DNA of 64,000 nt from Cymbomonas tetramitiformis (taxonomy: Eukaryota; Chlorophyta; Pyramimonadophyceae; Pyramimonadales; Pyramimonadaceae): the NCBI GenBank assembly GCA_001247695.2, contig LGRX02027082.1:1-64000 (forward strand), read 5' to 3'. Made by a program: the position numbers and the translations under genes. Numbering within the stretch: the stretch's first letter is position 1; each line of letters opens with the position of its first letter. Below the pieces are notes generated by a model. It did no database searches. It was not told where the DNA came from and saw only the letters and a program-made list of their open reading frames with translations. Below are positions 1 to 9,868 of the stretch, in pieces.

Positions 1-332
1 CTTTCAAAACTGACCCGAGTTTTTCAAAACTATACGTAGTTTAATATTGCCACCACTGTGAAGGACCCATGAATACAATCAGTTAAAACGGCCTTAAATT
101 TTGCATGATTTTATTGTATACGTTTCTCGAAAAAAGTATTTTGTGACACACCCTTGATATTTTTTTCAGTTTGAGTATTTTATGACTTTCCTAGGTGAAA
201 GATACCACTTGTTTAAGGCAAACCGATGCCTGCACCATCAAGACTCTTAGTTACAACATACTAACAATGGACAAACCAAGTTTGGTAATTTCTGCACCTC
301 AATACTAACGCAGCAAAGCTGCCCTATTGGTA
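1..332. other. AT-rich non-coding sequence
   Basis: No open frame of note and no repeat unit. The sequence leads into the 272-bp array that starts near 333. Confidence 0.5.
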
Positions 333-1020
333 GTGAGTTTCAGGTAGAAATATTTGTTTATGAAATAGTGAGTAAAAATCATGTAGTAATAATTGTTCAT
401 AAAATAGGGAGTAAAAATTAGGCAGAAATAATTGTTTACAAAATAGTGAGTAAAAAAGTTGCTCTTCTTTCCGCTCTACAAATCGTTGAGAGACTTAGAA
501 AAAATAGCGAGTTTGAAGAGCGAAAAGAAGAGCAACCTTTTTACTCGCTATTTTATAAACAAATATATCTGCATGAATCGGGGAGAAATAATTGTTTATA
601 AATGGTGAGTTTCAGGTAGGAATATTTGTTTATAAAATAGTGAGTAAAAATCATGTAGTAATAATTGTTCATAAAATAGGGAGTAAAAATTAGGTAGAAA
701 TAATTGTTTACAAAACAGTGAGTAAAAAAGTTGCTCTTCTTTCCGCTCTACAAATCGTTGAGAGACTTAGAAAAAATAGCGAGTTTGAAGAGCGAAAAGA
801 AGAGCAACCTTTTTACTCGCTATTTTATAAACAAATATTTCTACATGAATCGGGGAGAAATAATTGTTTATAAATGGTGAGTTTCAGGTAGGAATATTTG
901 TTTATAAAATAGTGAGTAAAAATCATGTAGTAATAATTGTTCATAAAATAGGAGTAAAAATTAGGTAGAAATAATTGTTTACAAAACAGCGAGTAAAAAA
1001 GTTGCTCTTCTTAAGTCTCT
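333..1020. repeat. 272-bp tandem repeat containing a long hairpin
   Basis: The phrase GTGAGTTTCAGGTAG recurs at 333, 605 and 877, giving a 272-bp period with about two and a half copies. Each full unit holds an inverted pair about 20 bp long, GTTGCTCTTCTTTCCGCTCT and AGAGCGAAAAGAAGAGCAAC, with one mismatch and a loop of roughly 50 nt. The flanking TGAGTAAAAA and TTTTTACTC extend the pairing. The array is AT-rich and non-coding. Confidence 0.9.
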
Positions 1021-1079
1021 CAACTGCAAAGGCAAAGAAGTGCTTATTCTCGAGGAAAGCACGCATACTTTTTTGTGTC

Positions 1080-1800
1080 TGGCATTAATGTCAAAACTCA
1101 GCAAAAGCAGCGATCATTCTAGGAAAAAGAGTTGATCCCGCCTGTTTTGACATTAATGTCAAAACTCAGCAAAAGCAGCAATAATGCTAGGAAAAAGAGT
1201 TGATCCGGCCTGTTTTGACATTAATGTCAAAACTCAGCAAAAGCAGCAATAATGCTAGGAAAAAGAGTTGATCCGGCCCGTTTTGACATTAATGTCAAAA
1301 CTCAGCAAAAGCAGCAATAATGCTAGGAAAAAGAGTTGATCCCGCCTGTTTTGACATTAATGTCAAAACTCCGACGCAGAATCAGCAAAAATGCTAGGAA
1401 TAAGAGTTGATCCCGCCTGTTTTGACATTAATGTCATATGTCAAAACTCAGCAAAAGCAGCAATAATGCTAGGAAAAAGAGTTGATCCCGCCTGTTTTGA
1501 CATTAATGTCAAAACTCAGCAAAAGCAGCAATAATGCTAGGAAAAAGAGTTGATCCGGCCCGTTTTGACATTAATGTCAAAACTCAGCAAAAGCAGCAAT
1601 AATGCTAGGAAAAAGAGTTGATCCCGCCTGTTTTGACATTAATGTCAAAACTCAGCAAAAGCAGCAATAATGCTAGGAAAAAGAGTTGATCCCCCTGTTT
1701 TGACATTAATGTCAAAACTCAGCAAAAGCAGCAATAATGCTAGGAAAAAGAGATGATCAACCCTGTTTTGACATTAATGTCAAAACTCAGACTTCTGACA
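1080..1800. repeat. 68-bp tandem repeat with a 20-bp palindrome core
   Basis: About eleven units carry the perfect palindrome TTTTGACATTAATGTCAAAA. Its starts fall at 1145, 1213, 1281, 1349, 1420, 1495, 1563, 1631, 1698 and 1766, and a partial copy lies near 1080. The spacer (CTCAGCAAAAGCAGCAATAATG and onward) is nearly identical between units, so this is a satellite and not a CRISPR-like array with unique spacers. One unit carries a short internal duplication near 1430. Confidence 0.93.
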
Positions 1801-2640
1801 TTAATGTTAAAACATTCGCTCCAAAGATCTTTGCGAAAGCTTTGTCTTCTTTTCAATGCTTTCAGAGTTTGCATTTGCGCAAAGATCTCTGCTTCAAAGA
1901 TCTTCGCGCAAGCTCAACCCCTCTTTAATTTGTAAAGAAATATTTGCGCAAAGTCGAGTTAGCTCCAAAGATCTTTGCGCAAGCTTCGTCTGCTTTTCAA
2001 CGTTTGAGTTAGCAAATTTGCGCAAAGATCTTTGCTTCAAAGATCTTAGCGCAAGCTCTGAGAACCACTCTTTAATTTGTAAAGAAAACTTTGCGCAAGC
2101 TCCGTGTACTCATTAATTGCTAAAGTAAACTTTGCGCAAAGTCGAGTTAGCTTCAAGATCTTTGCGCCAGCTTCAAATGCTTTTTAATAATGTTTAAGGT
2201 AATATTTGCGCAAAGATCTTTGCTTCAAAGATCTTTGCGCAAGCTCGAACTACTCTTTAATTTGTAAAGAAAACCTTGCGCAAGCTCCGTGTACTCATTA
2301 ATTGCTAAAGTAAACTTTGCGCAATGTCTAGTTAGCTTCAAGATCTTTGCGCCAGCTTCAAATGCTTTTTAATAATGTTTAAGGTAATATTTGCGCAAAG
2401 ATCTTTGCTTCAAAGATCTTAGCGCAAGCTCGAGCTACTCTTTAAGATGTAAAGAAATCTTTGCGTAAGCTCCGTGTACTCATTAATTGCTAAAGTAAAC
2501 TTTGCGCAAAGTCGAGTTACTAGCTTCAAGATCTTTGCGCTTCAAATGCTTTTTAATGTTTAAGGTTATATTTGCGCAAAGATCTTTGGACCAAGATCTG
2601 TGCTTCAAAGATCTTTACGTAAAAACATCATACGAAAAAA
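1800..2640. repeat. Degenerate array of GCGCAAAGATCTTTGC palindromes, about 185-bp period
   Basis: The motif TTTGCGCAAAGATCTTTGC and its inverse AAAGATCTTTGCGCAA alternate through the region. A larger unit starting at TACTCATTAATTGC repeats near 2107, 2292 and 2478. Short ORFs in this stretch are repeat artefacts. Confidence 0.8.
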
Positions 2641-2739
2641 TACCGTTGTATTTTACCGACACTCAAACTCTCAAAGCGCATGTTTTTAACGCGTGTTTTT
2701 TAAGCAAGAGAAATCGCACACTTAAAACACCATAATTCA

Positions 2740-3130
2740 AACATACATAACTTACCCACTAAAACTACCACATTTAAGATGTCGGCACTTGGTTTGGCTA
2801 TGAAGCCTTGGCGACGTGTACCGTGTCCGCTTTTTTTGATTTCAAATCTAGATAATTATTTCACCAAGCAGCGAAGGTCAGTGGACACGCGTCAGCAAGT
2901 CTCCCTTTCTGCTAGTGGACACGGAGTACGGTGACAAAAATCATTAGTATTATTAGTATTATTACTATTATTACTATTAAAAAGATTAAAAAGATTAATA
3001 GTAGTGTTAGTATTGTTATCATAACATACAACATATTATAATATATACGATATATCATTATTATTATATCTTGACATTATTATTATTATATTATTATGAT
3101 ATTTAAAAGTTTTGCGCGAGTCGAGGAAGG
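2740..3130. other. AT-rich spacer with ATT/ACT microsatellite
   Basis: From about 2941 to 3105 the sequence is mostly ATTATT, ATTACT and related trinucleotides. No coding signal is seen. Confidence 0.7.
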
Positions 3131-3224
3131 GGCGACTCTAGACGTCTCGAGCCTGAGTACAGTACAAACAAGTTTTTGTTGTAGCACTAATTTCCCGGTA
3201 GCGGTTTTTGAATGGTGTGAATAT

Positions 3225-3490
3225 GGAACTCGTTAGGAAAGTCTTACGAGTCGAGAAGGGCAATTTTGACGCGTTCAAGTATTGAGGTCTAATAATCGCC
3301 TTAGGGCAGCTATGTCGCGTTAGCATTGCGGCGTAAGAATCGCCTTAGGAAAGTTTTGCGCGAGTCGAGAAGGGGCAACTCTGTTGCGTTAGTATTTAGG
3401 TGTTGGAATGCCCTTAGGAAAGTGTTGCGTGAGTCGAGAAGGGGCAGCTTTGCTGCTTTAGTATTGGGGTGCAGAAATTGCCGAGCTGGG
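3225..3490. repeat. Degenerate ~74-bp tandem repeat
   Basis: Three or four diverged copies contain AGTCGAGAAGGGGCA followed by GCGTTAGTATT and CGCCTTAGGAAAGT. A small plus-strand ORF at 3326-3559 simply follows the repeat and is not taken as a gene. Confidence 0.65.
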
Positions 3491-3499
3491 TTGGTCCAT

Positions 3500-4300
3500 T
3501 GTAATTATGTTGTAAGCCGGCTATTTTCCTTGACCACTTGTACCAACAGTCTCGGTTGAAGCCTAAAGCGTAAATAACCCACAATTTTTATGTGTTGTTT
3601 ATTAAAAAAAACTGAATGTACGGCTTGTATTAAAACGCAACAAACTGAGCACAAAATTTTGCTCTATTTTATGAATTCCTGACATCTACCCTTCCACAAA
3701 AAAAGCATGAATACAAAGGACAATTTCCCTCGTGAAACTGGACAAATCAACACGATATCAAGGAGTCGTTTTGACGGGTTCGTAGGAAAAAACGACGAAA
3801 TTCCGAAAATTTTACCTCGTAACCTCGTCAGATGTGTAAAATGAGATGTATTGGGGAAAACTGTAAATCATTTCGTCAGCTAGCTCGTTTGGGTCATTTG
3901 AGTGAATTATTATTTGCAAGGTGTCTGCAGGATTGTCGGTTTCTAGCGTTCTAACAATGCTCCACTTGTGGCCAAGATACAACTAAAAAATATGGAGTTC
4001 CCTCAGTACTTCAAATGTTTCTGCTGTCGCCATACTGAAATGAGAGAAATTGGCTGTCAACTGTGAAAGGGGTGTGTGTGAAGAAACTTTGAAAAAGTGA
4101 TGTAACTTTAGCAAAATTGTGTAAGTCATTTCTGGCGGCTGAAAATGACATGTCAAATATCGATGACAATTTCTTCCAAAAATGACATTTGCTGTCGCTT
4201 CCTGATTCGGTCTGTTCAGATCAAGGATATGATTTGAAGATATTCTGGTGTCATTTGCGCTGAAATCGAGAATCGATCGATTCAGTAAGATAGAAATTCT
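3500..4300. other. Non-coding sequence upstream of the DUF7869-like gene
   Basis: No convincing upstream exon was found. The AG at 4330-4331, after a short pyrimidine run (ATTTTCAG), could be the acceptor joining a missed 5' exon to the first recognised coding exon. Confidence 0.4.
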
Positions 4301-4357
4301 CCGTTGACTCGCAAGTCCATATCATTTTCAGAACGTAAAAAACGGCTTCATAAGCTA

Positions 4358-5020
4358 ATGACGGCTAATTTTGACGAAAATATGTTTTTTATTCCTTTTG
4401 ATGAGGGTTGCGAGATTATCTGCAAACCGTGTCCGGGAATAGTTATTGAAGACTCCATGGAATTAGAGGCTGACTTTTTTAATCTTGAGCCAATTCCAAG
4501 CACAGCCCCGAGCGCAAATACGCAATTGGTTCTTTGGAACGCGCCTTTGACGTCTAGATCGGAAGTTAGCTCTAATTCTTCACGCGTTTCCGGGACACGC
4601 GCTTTGCGCGAAATTGACTTACAAGAGATAAAAAGCAGACTTGAATCAGAATTTTCAGAGACAAGTTTAGACTTGCTTGAAGAAGACCCTCTTCGGTGCA
4701 TTAACGGTGAAGTAAACAAGCAGATTGTAACGCGCAAACCATACGAATCCGACATACGCAAAAAGAAATATACAGGCGTAATTAGTATCAAGCAGCGACG
4801 TTTGCAGGCTGACAGTATATCAATGGCAGAAACCATTAAGTGCAATTGCAAGTCGCACTGCTGTCTATCTTTCTCATCGGCAGATATTAAGTCTTTTCGC
4901 GAAAACATTTTCAGCATGTCGCAAAAAGATAGGAAGGAATACTTCGTGAAGGACTTGCTAAAAAACAGCTTTCGATCTGAAGATAAATTCGACTTCAGAT
5001 ACTTTTTGGGCAAGAAGCAG
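4358..5020 (+). CDS. DUF7869-family-like protein, exon 1 (N-terminal part)
   Basis: This open frame starts at the first ATG (4358). The frame stays open a little further upstream, so translation may begin in an earlier exon via the acceptor near 4331. The N-terminal half is acidic and of low complexity. The C-terminal half has a cysteine cluster (CNCKSHCC) followed by a helix-like stretch ending DRKEYFVKDLL. That pattern is the usual N-terminal signature of the large uncharacterised family with a C-terminal DUF7869 domain. The exon ends at CAAGAAGCAG|GTATGT, a good donor, in phase 0, and exon 2 begins in phase 0. Function is unknown. I infer a mobile-element-derived nuclease-like protein. The family call rests on motifs remembered from the family, not on a search. 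Confidence 0.6.
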
Positions 5021-5040
5021 GTATGTTTATTTTTGAACTC

Positions 5041-5640
5041 GTTCATTAGCTAATGAACGGCCTCTGGCCAAAGCGCGACTCACACATAGACACTTTGGCT
5101 GCGGGAACCGTTCATTAGCTAATGAACGGCCTCTGGCCAAAGCGCGACTCACACATAGACACTTTGGCTGCGGGAACCGTTCATTAGCTAATGAACGGCC
5201 TCTGGCCAAAGCGCGACTCACACATAGACACTTTGGCTGCGGGAACCGTTCATTAGCTAATGAACGGCCTCTGGCCAAAGCGCGACTCACACATAGACAC
5301 TTTGGCTGCGGGAACCGTTCATTAGCTAATGAACGGCCTCTGGCCAAAGCGCGACTCACACATAGACACTTTGGCTGCGGGAACCGTTCATTAGCTAATG
5401 AACGGCCTCTGGCCAAAGCGCGACTCACACATAGACACTTTGGCTGCGGGAACCGTTCATTAGCTAATGAACGGCCTCTGGCCAAAGCGCGACTCACAAT
5501 TAGACACTTTGGCTGCGGGAACCGTTCATTAGCTAATGAACGGCCTCTGGCCAAAGCGCGACTCACAATTAGACACTTTGGCTGCGGGAACCGTTCATTA
5601 GCTAATGAACGGCCTCTGGCCAAAGCGAAATTTTTCTTGG
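5041..5640. repeat. 69-bp minisatellite in intron 1
   Basis: Nine units start at 5041, 5110, 5179, 5248, 5317, 5386, 5455, 5524 and 5593, exactly 69 bp apart and nearly identical. Each begins with the perfect palindrome GTTCATTAGCTAATGAAC and continues with GGCCTCTGGCC. Because 69 is a multiple of three, a minus-strand ORF runs through the array. It is an artefact. Confidence 0.95.
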
Positions 5641-5730
5641 ACCTTGTGATAGATTGTGTAATGTTGTTCATCACAGGAATGTGGAATATTGTATCATAAA
5701 TTTCTAAATTTACGATGTGTACATATTCGC

Positions 5731-5930
5731 GACATTGGTCGAGTTGGTACGGCGCTAGGCTACGAACCTCGCACTCGTGGGTTCGATTCCCACTGAGGGT
5801 CTAGGTTGCGCAGATTTAAGGCGTGGTTTGGAGAGTGCTGACGAGCATGCGACGGCCGTCCCGCCTGCAGACGTGCAGTGTTGGGGGTGTCTCCCAAGCG
5901 TCTTAAATTGGCATGACCTACCAAAACCCT
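5731..5930 (+). mobile_element. tRNA-derived SINE-like sequence (tRNA-Arg(ACG)-like head)
   Basis: The part at 5731-5805 folds like a tRNA. An A-box-like stretch (TGGTCGAGTTGGTACGG) is followed by an anticodon arm with loop CTACGAA (anticodon ACG), then a perfect T arm GTGGG-TTCGATT-CCCAC containing a B box. The acceptor does not pair: the 3' side reads TGAGGGT, but the expected complement is missing at the 5' end. A non-tRNA body follows. This is what a tRNA-derived SINE looks like, and it sits in intron 1 of the DUF7869-like gene. A decayed tRNA pseudogene is the alternative. The right boundary is a guess. Confidence 0.45.
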
Positions 5931-5993
5931 TATGCTTTTTCTGGATAATGTGTTAATAATTTTTGAGTGACGGTGTCTTTTTTTTTGTAACAG

Positions 5994-6223
5994 GTGTGCT
6001 TTAAGTTCTACTATATGGCTTACGGCATCAGCTACGGGTATCTTCAAGACTGTCGAACACGCGTGCTCGAGGGCCGACACACGTTTGTTCATGGATTGAC
6101 GTACGAGGAGGACAACCGCAAGGTTTCCCTGAAACGCGAGTCGGTCGTCGCATGGCTCGAAAAATACGCGGACGAATACGGACAACCCCAACCTCACAAA
6201 CCCGAGAAGCACCTTTCAGCAAG
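5994..6223 (+). CDS. DUF7869-family-like protein, exon 2
   Basis: The acceptor is a T-rich tract and TTGTAACAG just before 5994. It joins in phase 0 to exon 1 and gives KKQ|VCFKFYYMAYGIS. The Cys-x-x-x-Phe followed by Gly-Ile-Ser is characteristic of this family. The exon continues with a basic, HG-containing stretch and then a helix WLEKYADEYGQPQP that resembles the family's AxxHGxPxP segment. The donor is not clear. A GC donor (CAAG|GC) at 6223 is possible but leaves phase 2, which does not match the best exon 3 start. The palindrome-rich sequence that begins just downstream may have damaged the original site. Confidence 0.6.
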
Positions 6224-6227
6224 GCAT

Positions 6228-6480
6228 GGAATCGATTGTTTGATATTCTGATACCATCGATATATCAGAATATCAGAATCAATTGATGCCTATTTGATAC
6301 ACAATCAAAATATTACAATCAATTGATACCCACCTCCGAGAATTACAATCGATTGATGCCTAATCCGTATTATCACCATCGATCGATTCTCGATTTGCAT
6401 TATCACAATCAATTGATCGTGACCGTGGGACATATCAGAATCGATTGATATTTGCGCGTGACACGCAATCACATATCGAT
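6228..6480. repeat. Cluster of ATCAATTGAT-type palindromes (left of the chromodomain ORF)
   Basis: Perfect ATCAATTGAT copies occur near 6271, 6320 and 6408, with variants ATCGATTGAT near 6349 and 6438. Spacing is roughly 30-50 bp. A second cluster lies to the right of the chromodomain ORF. Confidence 0.75.
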
Positions 6481-6486
6481 ATGCAG

Positions 6487-6493
6487 TATATAA
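6487..6493 (+). promoter_or_regulatory. TATA-box candidate for the chromodomain ORF
   Basis: TATATAA lies about 260 bp upstream of the ATG at 6750, just after the left palindrome cluster. The spacing would give a 5' leader of about 230 nt. Support is sequence match only. Confidence 0.3.
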
Positions 6494-6749
6494 CTCCCTA
6501 ACCGATCCTTCATTCTTGAATTCTAGGCTTTTCATTCGTCTCTAATTTGGGTTCGCTGAAGTGTGTTTGAGATGAACCAATAAACATGCAAATGACACCC
6601 ATCCTCAGATTGGAGGGGGCGTGTTGGAGGCTCTCGACTCGATTTGGTGGCATTCCAAAATCAATTTTTTGGGCCGCGAGGACCTCAATTTACAGTGTGA
6701 CGGAGTGTCACGACTATTGACGAACTATCGACTGCCTGTGTGAATCAAG

Positions 6750-7130
6750 ATGGGTAAACGTGGACGTGGAAGTAAGCCTAACCATGTGAAACTCGTCGCC
6801 CAAGGGAAAGGCCCTATCAAACGGACGCAGCAAACCCCTTTCGACCCTGCTGGCAGTGATGATATCGTTTACAGCGTGCGAGAGATTAAGGCAGAGCGGG
6901 TGGCAAAAGGCAACGCGCAATGGCTTGTTGGCTGGGAGAACTTTCCAGATGCGAAACACGACACTTGGGAGCCGGTAGAAAATCTAGCCGGCCTCGAGAC
7001 CTTGATCAGCGAATTCCGGCAGCGGTTCAAGGAAGAGCAAGAACTCCTTGAAACACAAGCTGCTGCTGCACGAGGTCTCTCCGGCCGAAACTTTGCATAC
7101 ATACAGCTCATTCATAGACGAACACAATGA
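6750..7130 (+). CDS. Small chromodomain protein
   Basis: A 126-residue ORF with an ATG in acceptable context (AATCAAGATGGG). Residues 1-30 are basic (MGKRGRGSKPNHVKL). Residues 38-90 form a recognisable chromodomain: VYSVREIKAERVAKGNAQWL, then VGWENFPDAKHDTWEPVENL, then a C-terminal helix ending LISEFRQRF. The aromatic positions of the methyl-lysine cage are kept in part (Y at the start, W in VGWE, W in DTWEP). A short coiled-coil-prone tail follows. It lies between exons 2 and 3 of the DUF7869-like gene, on the same strand, between two clusters of ATCAATTGAT repeats. It may be an accessory ORF of an inserted element, or a captured gene with its own TATA box. By family it would bind methylated histone H3 tails. 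Confidence 0.75.
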   Translation: MGKRGRGSKPNHVKLVAQGKGPIKRTQQTPFDPAGSDDIVYSVREIKAERVAKGNAQWLVGWENFPDAKHDTWEPVENLAGLETLISEFRQRFKEEQELLETQAAAARGLSGRNFAYIQLIHRRTQ

Positions 7131-7199
7131 TATATTGTTTGTTGTGATAGGATTGGTAAAACCCAAAATCTGATACCCATTAGGGCACAATTGGTTATC

Positions 7200-7512
7200 A
7201 TGAATGGTATCGATAGGTATCGTTATCGTTCTCAGTCGATAGGTTCGAAAAATTATCGTTATCGTTCGATCGATAACATTTGACTTATTCATCGTTATTT
7301 GATAAGTTCAAAAAATCACGATACCGAGCCTTGGTTGATATAGCCTCGGTAGAAATTTTGGGGTATCATATCAATTGATATTGCCTCGGTAGGAATCACT
7401 ATCAATTGATGTGCATTTGCTAGAATTGCAATCAATTGATAATATAATGTAAAAATCACAATCAATCGATAGCTGACTTCTTTTATCACAATTTATTGAT
7501 AGGACAATTTAG
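7200..7512. repeat. Cluster of ATCAATTGAT-type palindromes (right of the chromodomain ORF)
   Basis: Perfect ATCAATTGAT copies occur near 7370, 7404 and 7431, with variants near 7461 and 7490. Earlier, at 7200-7280, a run of GGTATCGATAGGTATCGTTATCG-like motifs occurs. Together with the left cluster this looks like subterminal repeats of an inserted unit. Confidence 0.7.
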
Positions 7513-7813
7513 GATATTACTATTAATCAATTGAAAATTTGGAATAATCAAAAACTATCGATACTGCTTGTTCCAACCGATTCCATGCCTTGCCTTTCAG
7601 ATGGATTGACCATCGAAGAGCTGTGGGACGAGTACCTTCAGAGCTTGGGTGAGAATGAGGAGAGCAAAAAACTCTCTCTCAGTTACTGGTACAAAATATT
7701 TGAAGAAGATTGCAGCAAGTGGCTAAAGATTCCATCGGTGAACCGATTTTCTCACTGCGATGTTTGCGCGTCCTTCAAGTTATTGAAGGAAGGCTTAACC
7801 AAATCTCAAAAAG
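7513..7813 (+). CDS. DUF7869-family-like protein, exon 3
   Basis: Coding is clear from LLVPTDSMPCLSDGLTIEEL to the donor AAAAAG|GTGAAT after 7813. The segment matches the family order: a short loop with LLP-like residues, a WDEYL helix, a SYWYKIFEEDC helix, then IPSVNRFSHCDVC with two cysteines. That Phe/His-Cys-x-x-Cys motif normally precedes the catalytic-like domain. The upstream acceptor is taken as TTTAG|GATATT, but it is uncertain because the preceding intron contains the inserted chromodomain region. The exon ends in phase 1, which matches exon 4. Confidence 0.6.
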
Positions 7814-7896
7814 GTGAATATTCATGAATAGCTTTGTGATGTGTTTATATGTTTATGTAATTTGTTCACTGACCCGATTTTGTGTATCATGCACAG

Positions 7897-9160
7897 GGCA
7901 ATACAACGGGCCTCTCAACAAACATCTGGCAATCGCACGAGCGGAGCGCCAGAAGTTCTACAAACATGGTCGTAAAGCGAATATGACCAAGAGCATTGCC
8001 ATGAACAAAACTTGGCATAAGTATGCCTCGGTGATCATCGATGGCATGACGCAGTGGACCACCCGACTGCCACACTTTCGACGTATCCCTAAACATCTGG
8101 ACTCTAAGGACTTCCTTGACGTGCACAACATGGGGAGCATGATCGAGAACGTGGGCCGCTTCATGGATTTCAACTACGCCAACTTCAAGGACGATGCGAA
8201 CTTCCTTGTCAACGTTTTGCACCGGGATATCCTCCGCATTCAAGAGCATCGACGCAACGGGGACGGGGAAAATTCATACCCGATGCCGGAAGTATTGTAT
8301 GTACAGCTTGACAATGTGAGCACCAACAAGAGCAAGTTGATGTTGGCATACGCAGCTTGGCTGGTGCACACGGACGTCTTTCGCAAGGTGAAACTCAACT
8401 TTCTGTTGGTGGGACATACGCACGAGAACATTGACCAGATGTTTTCACGCTTCTCCGTGCGTCTACGACGCAAGCAAGCTTGGACGCTCGACGAGATGAT
8501 AGAGGTCGCACAAGAATGCTTTACGGATGGTGTAATATGCGAGCACACCGAGAAGATCTTCGACTTCAGCTCTTGGTTTGATGGTCACGTCTTCGATTGC
8601 CACAATATTTTGGCACAGCAGGCTTTCAAGTTCAAGATGAACGAGCACGGCGAAGTGGGCATGCAGTACAAACAGTATTCCATTTCACCAAAATGGTTAC
8701 CCGAGACTCCATTGCCAAAGCTTGTTTCTACACCCCCTGTCGCGGGGCCTGGATACATCAAGCCGATTCCTTTTACCGAAGAAGGCATCGAAAAGCTTGA
8801 GCATACCTTACAGGCGTTGAAGGACATTTTGGGCACAAAGCTCACGGAGGTGCACGAAAAGTTTTGGCGCGAGGATGTCATCGAGAAACAGCGCCACCTA
8901 ACTGCTGGTGGAGAATGTCAAGCGCCCGCGATACCCTTCCAGCATCCCGAGAAAATCGCCATCGAGCGCAATGCCACCTTGGTTCGACTGATAGAGGCGC
9001 CCGCGTTGGCGATAGAAGCTGCCGGGGCTGCCGCCGTCCCCGCTATACCCGTGCGCATCCAACGCCGAATTGATCGAGCGCCGATAGAAGTGTACAACGG
9101 TAAACGGAAACACCAAGGTCGAGCCCAAAAGCGAGCAGCACTACTAAGAATCGAACCCTT
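7897..9160 (+). CDS. DUF7869-family-like protein, exon 4 (DUF7869 core)
   Basis: The acceptor CATGCACAG|GGCAAT joins in phase 1 to exon 3 and gives KGQYNGPLNKHLAIARAERQ. The exon then carries the DUF7869 core. It reads VIIDGMTQWTTRLPHF near the start, then YVQLDNVSTNKSKLM, then FLLVGHTHENIDQMFSRFSV. The D-x-x/QxDN/GHTHExIDQxFSR order is the hallmark of the family, and its acidic residues suggest an RNase H-like fold. The biochemical role is unknown. The tail (RAPIEVYNGKRK) is the usual start of the C-terminal linker. In the genome the frame then runs into the end of the 11-kb element (LLSVTVAYFWL, stop at 9194), so the last 12 residues are element-derived. The native C-terminus appears at 20167-20439. 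Confidence 0.7.
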
Positions 9161-9225
9161 ACTTTCGGTTACTGTCGCTTACTTTTGGTTATAGATGGTT
9201 ATCGTTTGGTTACTTTTCGCTTATA
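9156..9225. repeat. Left inverted end of the 11-kb element
   Basis: CCCTTACTTTCGGTTAC is followed by CTTACTTTTGGTTA and GTTTGGTTACTTTTCG. The same GGTTAC/CTTTTGG vocabulary is found inverted at 20105-20165. Confidence 0.65.
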
Positions 9226-9240
9226 AATGCCCACAGTGAA

Positions 9241-9250
9241 TATATAAAAG
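9241..9250 (+). promoter_or_regulatory. TATA-box candidate at the left end of the element
   Basis: TATATAAAAG lies just inside the left inverted end, pointing into the element on the plus strand. No plus-strand gene is evident downstream, so its role is unclear. Confidence 0.25.
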
Positions 9251-9251
9251 A

Positions 9252-9868
9252 TGGTAGTTGATTATTGGCCCGGAGAGTTATACGCCGGGTATAATTAAGG
9301 AAAAGTAACCAAACGGAGGTAGGAGGAAGCTTCCTACATGTTACGTGGGTAATATATGCCAGGGATGCGAACCTATAGAAAGTAAGTAAAAGTAAGGATT
9401 CTATATGAACGGAGGCTTGTGATTGGTTCTAAAGGTAAGGATACGCACACGTGTAAGCACGGGGTACAAGGTGTGATTTATAAATATTCCACATGCACAC
9501 ATGGGATTGGTTCGAAGTTTAAGCAACTGTCCACGTGTGGACACGACGATGCAGCCAAGTGTATAAAGATATTTACCAATGCTACGATGTGATTGGTCCG
9601 AGATTCAATGAGAGTTACTAGCCAGGCAGGTGGGTGCACGACTATAGTACTGTATCTACATATATACGTATATATTGGCGGTTTCCATCACTACGCACGG
9701 ACTAGATATATAGGGGCATCTGACAGCCCGCTTGTTTGCCTGCATGGTGTCGCTGATGATATGGATACATACAAGTAAGGCCACGATAAGTTGGCCTCCC
9801 AGTCGAGTGATGACATTGGCAGAGCATTTCCCTTGCCACAAGAAATGATGGAGTAGTCATATCGCGCT
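9252..9868. other. Element left-end non-coding region
   Basis: No supported gene. It contains several GATTGG (CCAAT-box type) motifs, repeated CACGTGT palindromes and a copy of the terminal motif AAAAGTAACCAAACG near 9301. It is probably promoter and subterminal sequence. Confidence 0.4.

Noticed and set aside
1080..1800. CRISPR-like regular spacing of a 20-bp palindrome
   Set aside because: The spacers are nearly identical between units, there are no cas genes, and the genome is eukaryotic. It is a plain satellite.
4348..5046. 232-codon minus-strand ORF
   Set aside because: It is antisense to exon 1 of the DUF7869-like gene, which has family motifs and in-phase splice sites.
5027..5674. 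215-codon minus-strand ORF of perfect 23-residue repeats
   Set aside because: It is produced entirely by a 69-bp minisatellite (69 is divisible by three) lying in an intron of a plus-strand gene.
5731..5805. A functional tRNA-Arg gene
   Set aside because: The acceptor stem does not pair, and a non-tRNA sequence continues downstream without a T-run terminator.
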